Shown here in pieces: positions 61,401 to 64,000 of a DNA stretch of 64,000 nt (position 1 is the first letter of the stretch; each line of letters begins with the position of its first letter). Origin of the DNA: Hydractinia symbiolongicarpus (Eukaryota > Cnidaria > Hydrozoa > Anthoathecata > Hydractiniidae); NCBI RefSeq assembly GCF_029227915.1, contig NC_079875.1, forward strand, positions 2,728,001-2,792,000. Reading direction: 5' to 3'. A model generated the notes under the pieces. That model saw only the letters and a program-made list of their open reading frames with translations. It did no database searches and was not told the DNA's origin. A program made the position numbers and the translations under genes.

Positions 61401-63870
61401 ATAATGTTATTTTTTAGAGTCCAATTATGTCATTTATCTTATTTATAAAGTCAAAGTCCAAAATCTGTTCAATTAATTCCCACAATCAATCGCTTCACTG
61501 GTAAAAGCGATGCAACCTAGTAATATCAGAAAAGTATCGCTAAATATATGTTGGTACGAATATGTGACACAACCGTTGAAACTCAAACGGGCTGATACCG
61601 TTTGAGAGTCAATGAAATGTAGTTTATGTAACTGTCTCTATTTCCTCGGCGCGCTGCAACGACTAGGATTGGTCCAACAGTAAAAAATGACTTATTTATC
61701 TAAATTTTTGAATGAAACGCTACCACAGCGCCCAGTGTAATCGCTGAGTTCCAGCATTCAAGTCAAATTAAGAAGAATGTTATGTCTTGGAGTGCAATTG
61801 CCTCATTTATCACATTCATGACGTCAAAGTCCAAAATCAGTTCAATTAAATCCCACAATCAATCGCTTCACTGGTAAAAGCGATGCAACCTAGTAATATC
61901 AGAAAAGTATCGCTAAATATATGTTGGTACGAATATGTGACACAACCGTTGAAACTCAAACGGGCTGATACCGTTTGAGAGTCAATGAAATGTAGTTTAT
62001 GTAACTGTCTCTATTTCCTCGGCGCGCTGCAACGACTAGGATTGGTCCAACAGTAAAAAATGACTTATTTATCTAAATTTTTGAATGAAACGCTTTCACA
62101 GAGCCCAGTGTAATCCCTGAGTTCCAGCAATCATGTCTAATTAAGAAGAATGTTATTTCTTGGAGTACAATTGCCTCATTTATCACATTCGTAAGGTCAA
62201 AGTCCAGAATCAGTTCAAGTAAGTCCCACAGTCAATCGTTTCACTGTTAAAAGCGATGCAAGCTAGTAATGTCAGAAAAATATCGCTAAATACATGTTGG
62301 TACGAATATGTGACGCAACCGTTGAAACACGAACGGACTGATACCGTTAGAAAGTCAATGAAAGTAGTTTTTGAAGCTGTCTCTATTTCTTCACGCGCGC
62401 TACCGGCTAGGATTGGTGCCACAGTAAAAAATGACTTATTTATCTAAATTTTTAAATGAAGTGCTACTATTTATCTAAATTTTTAATTATAGTGCTACCA
62501 CAAAGACCAGTGTAATCGCAGAGTTCCAGCATTCAAGTCAAATTAGGAAGAATGATATTTCTTGAAGTATAATTGCTTCATTTATCACATTCATGACGTC
62601 AAAGTCCAAAATCAGTTCAATTAAATCCCACAATCAATCGCTTCACTGGTAAAAGCGATGCAACCTAGTAATATCAGAAAAGTATCGCTAAATATATGTT
62701 GGTACGAATATGTGACACAACCGTTGAAACTCAAACGGGCTGATACCGTTTGAGAGTCAATAAAATGTAGTTTATGTAACTGTCTCTATTTCCTCGGCGC
62801 GCTGCAACGACTAGGATTGGTCCAACAGTAAAAAATGACTTATTTATCTAAATTTTTGAATGAAACGCTACCACAGCGCCCAGTGTAATCGCTGAGTTCC
62901 AGCATTCAAGTCAAATTAAGAAGAATGTTATGTCTTGGAGTGCAATTGCCTCATTTATCACATTCACAAGGTCAAAGTCCAGAATCAGTTCAATTAAGTC
63001 CCACAGTCAATCGTTTCACTGGTAAAAGCGATGCAACCTAGTAATATCAGAAAAAGTATCGCTAAATATATGTTGGTACGAATATGTGACACAACCGCTG
63101 AAACTCAAACGGGCTGATACCGTTAGAGAGTCAATGAAATGTAGTTTATGTAACTGTCTCCATTTCCTCGGCCCGCTGTAACGACTAGGAATGGTCCAAC
63201 AGTAAAAAATGACTTATTTATCTAAATTTTTGAATGAAACGCTACCACAGCGCCCAGTGTAATCGCTGAGTACCAGCCATCAAGCCAAATTAAGAAGAAT
63301 TTTATGTCTTGGAATGCAATTGCCTCATTTATCACATTCATAAGGTCAAAGTCCAGAATCAGTTCAATTAAGTCCCACAGTCAATCGTTTCACTGGTAAA
63401 AGCGATGCAACTTAGTAACACAAGAAAAATATCGCTAAATACATGTTGGTACGAATATATGATGCAACCGTTGAAATTCAAACGGACTGACACCGTTAGA
63501 AAGACAATGAAATGTAGTTTTGAAAATTGTCTCTATTTCCTCGGAGGGCGCTAACGGCTAGGATTGGTCCCACAGTAAAAAATGACTTATTTATTTATAT
63601 TTTCAAGTAAAGCGCCACCATAGCGCCCAGTTTAATCACTGAGTTCCAGCAATCAAGTCAAGTTAAGAATAATGTTATTTCTTGGAGTCCAATTGTGTCA
63701 TTTATTACATTTATCAGGTGAAAGTCCAAGATCAGTTCAATCAAGTCCCACAGTCAACCGTTTCACTGTAAAAATCAGTGCAACCTAGGAATATGAGAAT
63801 AGTATCGCTAATTACATGTTGGTACGAATATGTGACGCAACCGTTGAAACTCAAACGGACAGACACCGTT
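58450..63870. repeat. Large-offset (4650 bp) and 1914-bp segmental copies in the distal B array
   Basis: Positions about 58450-59210 match about 63100-63860 at an offset of 4650: GGAATGGTCCAACAG, CAGCCATCAAGCC, CTCGGAGGGCGC, GCGCCACCATAGCGC and ATCAGTGCAACCTAGG recur in order. Positions about 60300-60900 match about 62214-62814 at about 1914 bp. Four monomers share CCGTTTGAGAGTCAATG and GCGCTGCAACGAC (near 60826, 61601, 61974 and 62749). The last 120 bases of the window match about 59640-59760 instead, which places a recombination switch near 63860-63890. Confidence 0.75.
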
Positions 63871-64000
63871 AGAAAGTCAATGAAAGTAGTTTTTGAAACT
63901 GTCTCTATTTATTCATGCGCGCTAACGGCTAGGATTGGTGCCACAGTATAAAATGACATATTTGTCTGAATTTTTAATTGATATGCTACTATTTATCTAA

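Larger units (their letters stand above)
48590..62500. repeat. 31-bp partial tandem duplication defining long B monomers (16 sites)
   Basis: In long monomers the stretch TTATCTAAATTTTT...GCTAC occurs twice with a 31-bp period, for example TATC at 49359 and again at 49390. The first GCTAC copies begin near 48604, 49379, 50153, 52791, 53937, 55831, 56977, 57379, 57782, 58184, 59333, 59735, 60136, 60538, 61313 and 62461, with a seventeenth cut by the window end at 63983. None was found left of 48590. Linked changes (GGTGCCACAG upstream, AGAGACCAGTG downstream) show common descent of the long class rather than repeated slippage. Confidence 0.9.
48569..64000. repeat. Satellite DNA array, subfamily B (about 372 and about 403 bp monomers)
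   Basis: Same satellite family and orientation as the left block, diverged as a group. Diagnostic variants are GTGACGCAACCGTTGAAAC, CACTGGTAAAAGC, GGACTGATACCG, GTCAAAGTCCAAAATCAG and GCATTCAAGTC. About 40 complete monomers average about 384 bp: about 24 are about 372 bp and 16 are about 403 bp. The long class carries a 31-bp partial duplication just before the dyad and is usually preceded by CAATGAAAGTAG, GAAGCTGTC and GGATTGGTGCCACAG. The array runs off the window end. No gene or other transposon is visible in it. Confidence 0.95.

Noticed and set aside
49137-62422. Repeated minus-strand 67-70 residue frame in long B monomers
   Set aside because: It starts from GTG in the TGTGGCACC stretch, crosses non-coding-looking satellite and varies with each monomer. 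It is a shadow of sequence homogeneity, not a gene.
1-64000. CRISPR array
   Set aside because: The repeat unit is about 372 bp with no unique spacers between copies and no cas genes; this is satellite DNA.
1-64000. CENP-B box
   Set aside because: No block matches the NTTCGNNNNANNCGGGN pattern by eye on either strand; the nearest CG-containing blocks lack the required spacing. A pattern search over all monomers would settle it.

Overview
The window looks like metazoan, almost certainly invertebrate, heterochromatic DNA. It contains no host gene. About 59.8 kb of the 64 kb is one satellite family tandemly repeated in a single orientation. The basic monomer is about 372-373 bp and AT-rich, and it keeps several CpG-containing blocks. 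One non-LTR retrotransposon of the CR1 superfamily interrupts it. No rRNA, tRNA, CRISPR or bacterial-type operon structure was seen. An esterase-type ORF1 beside an APE-endonuclease/RT ORF2 fits an animal genome; a cnidarian (possibly hydrozoan) or other marine invertebrate is my guess, and it is not proven by the sequence.

Layout. (1) 1-43546: satellite subfamily A, about 117 monomers, organised as local higher-order repeats (HORs) that change along the array. There are 373-bp monomer doublets, 744-bp dimers, an 1114-bp trimer, a 1490-bp tetramer, an approximately 1864-bp pentamer and a recurrent 2236-bp hexamer. (2) 43547-47775: a minus-strand retrotransposon with an A-rich tail, a polyadenylation signal, ORF2 (endonuclease plus reverse transcriptase) and ORF1 (coiled coil plus SGNH esterase). 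Both ORFs are intact. They lie in the same frame, separated by a single TGA stop. (3) 47776 to about 48568: subfamily A resumes in exact HOR phase. (4) About 48569-64000: an abrupt switch to subfamily B. About 16 of its 40 complete monomers are lengthened to about 403 bp by an internal 31-bp partial tandem duplication.

How it fits together. The satellite is a mosaic made by unequal exchange or replication slippage, with segments copied at whole-monomer offsets and little evidence of point decay between the newest copies. The retrotransposon inserted into one tetramer-HOR copy. Sister HOR copies at 35353, 36843 and 42056 preserve the empty target site, so the insertion can be resolved to the base: a net gain of about 4231 bp, consistent with a 2-bp target duplication. 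ORF1 would supply the RNA-binding/esterase protein and ORF2 the nick-and-copy enzyme for target-primed reverse transcription. The Asp-to-Glu change at a catalytic endonuclease position suggests this copy may be impaired. A centromeric or pericentromeric location is plausible but inferred only from array size and HOR structure.
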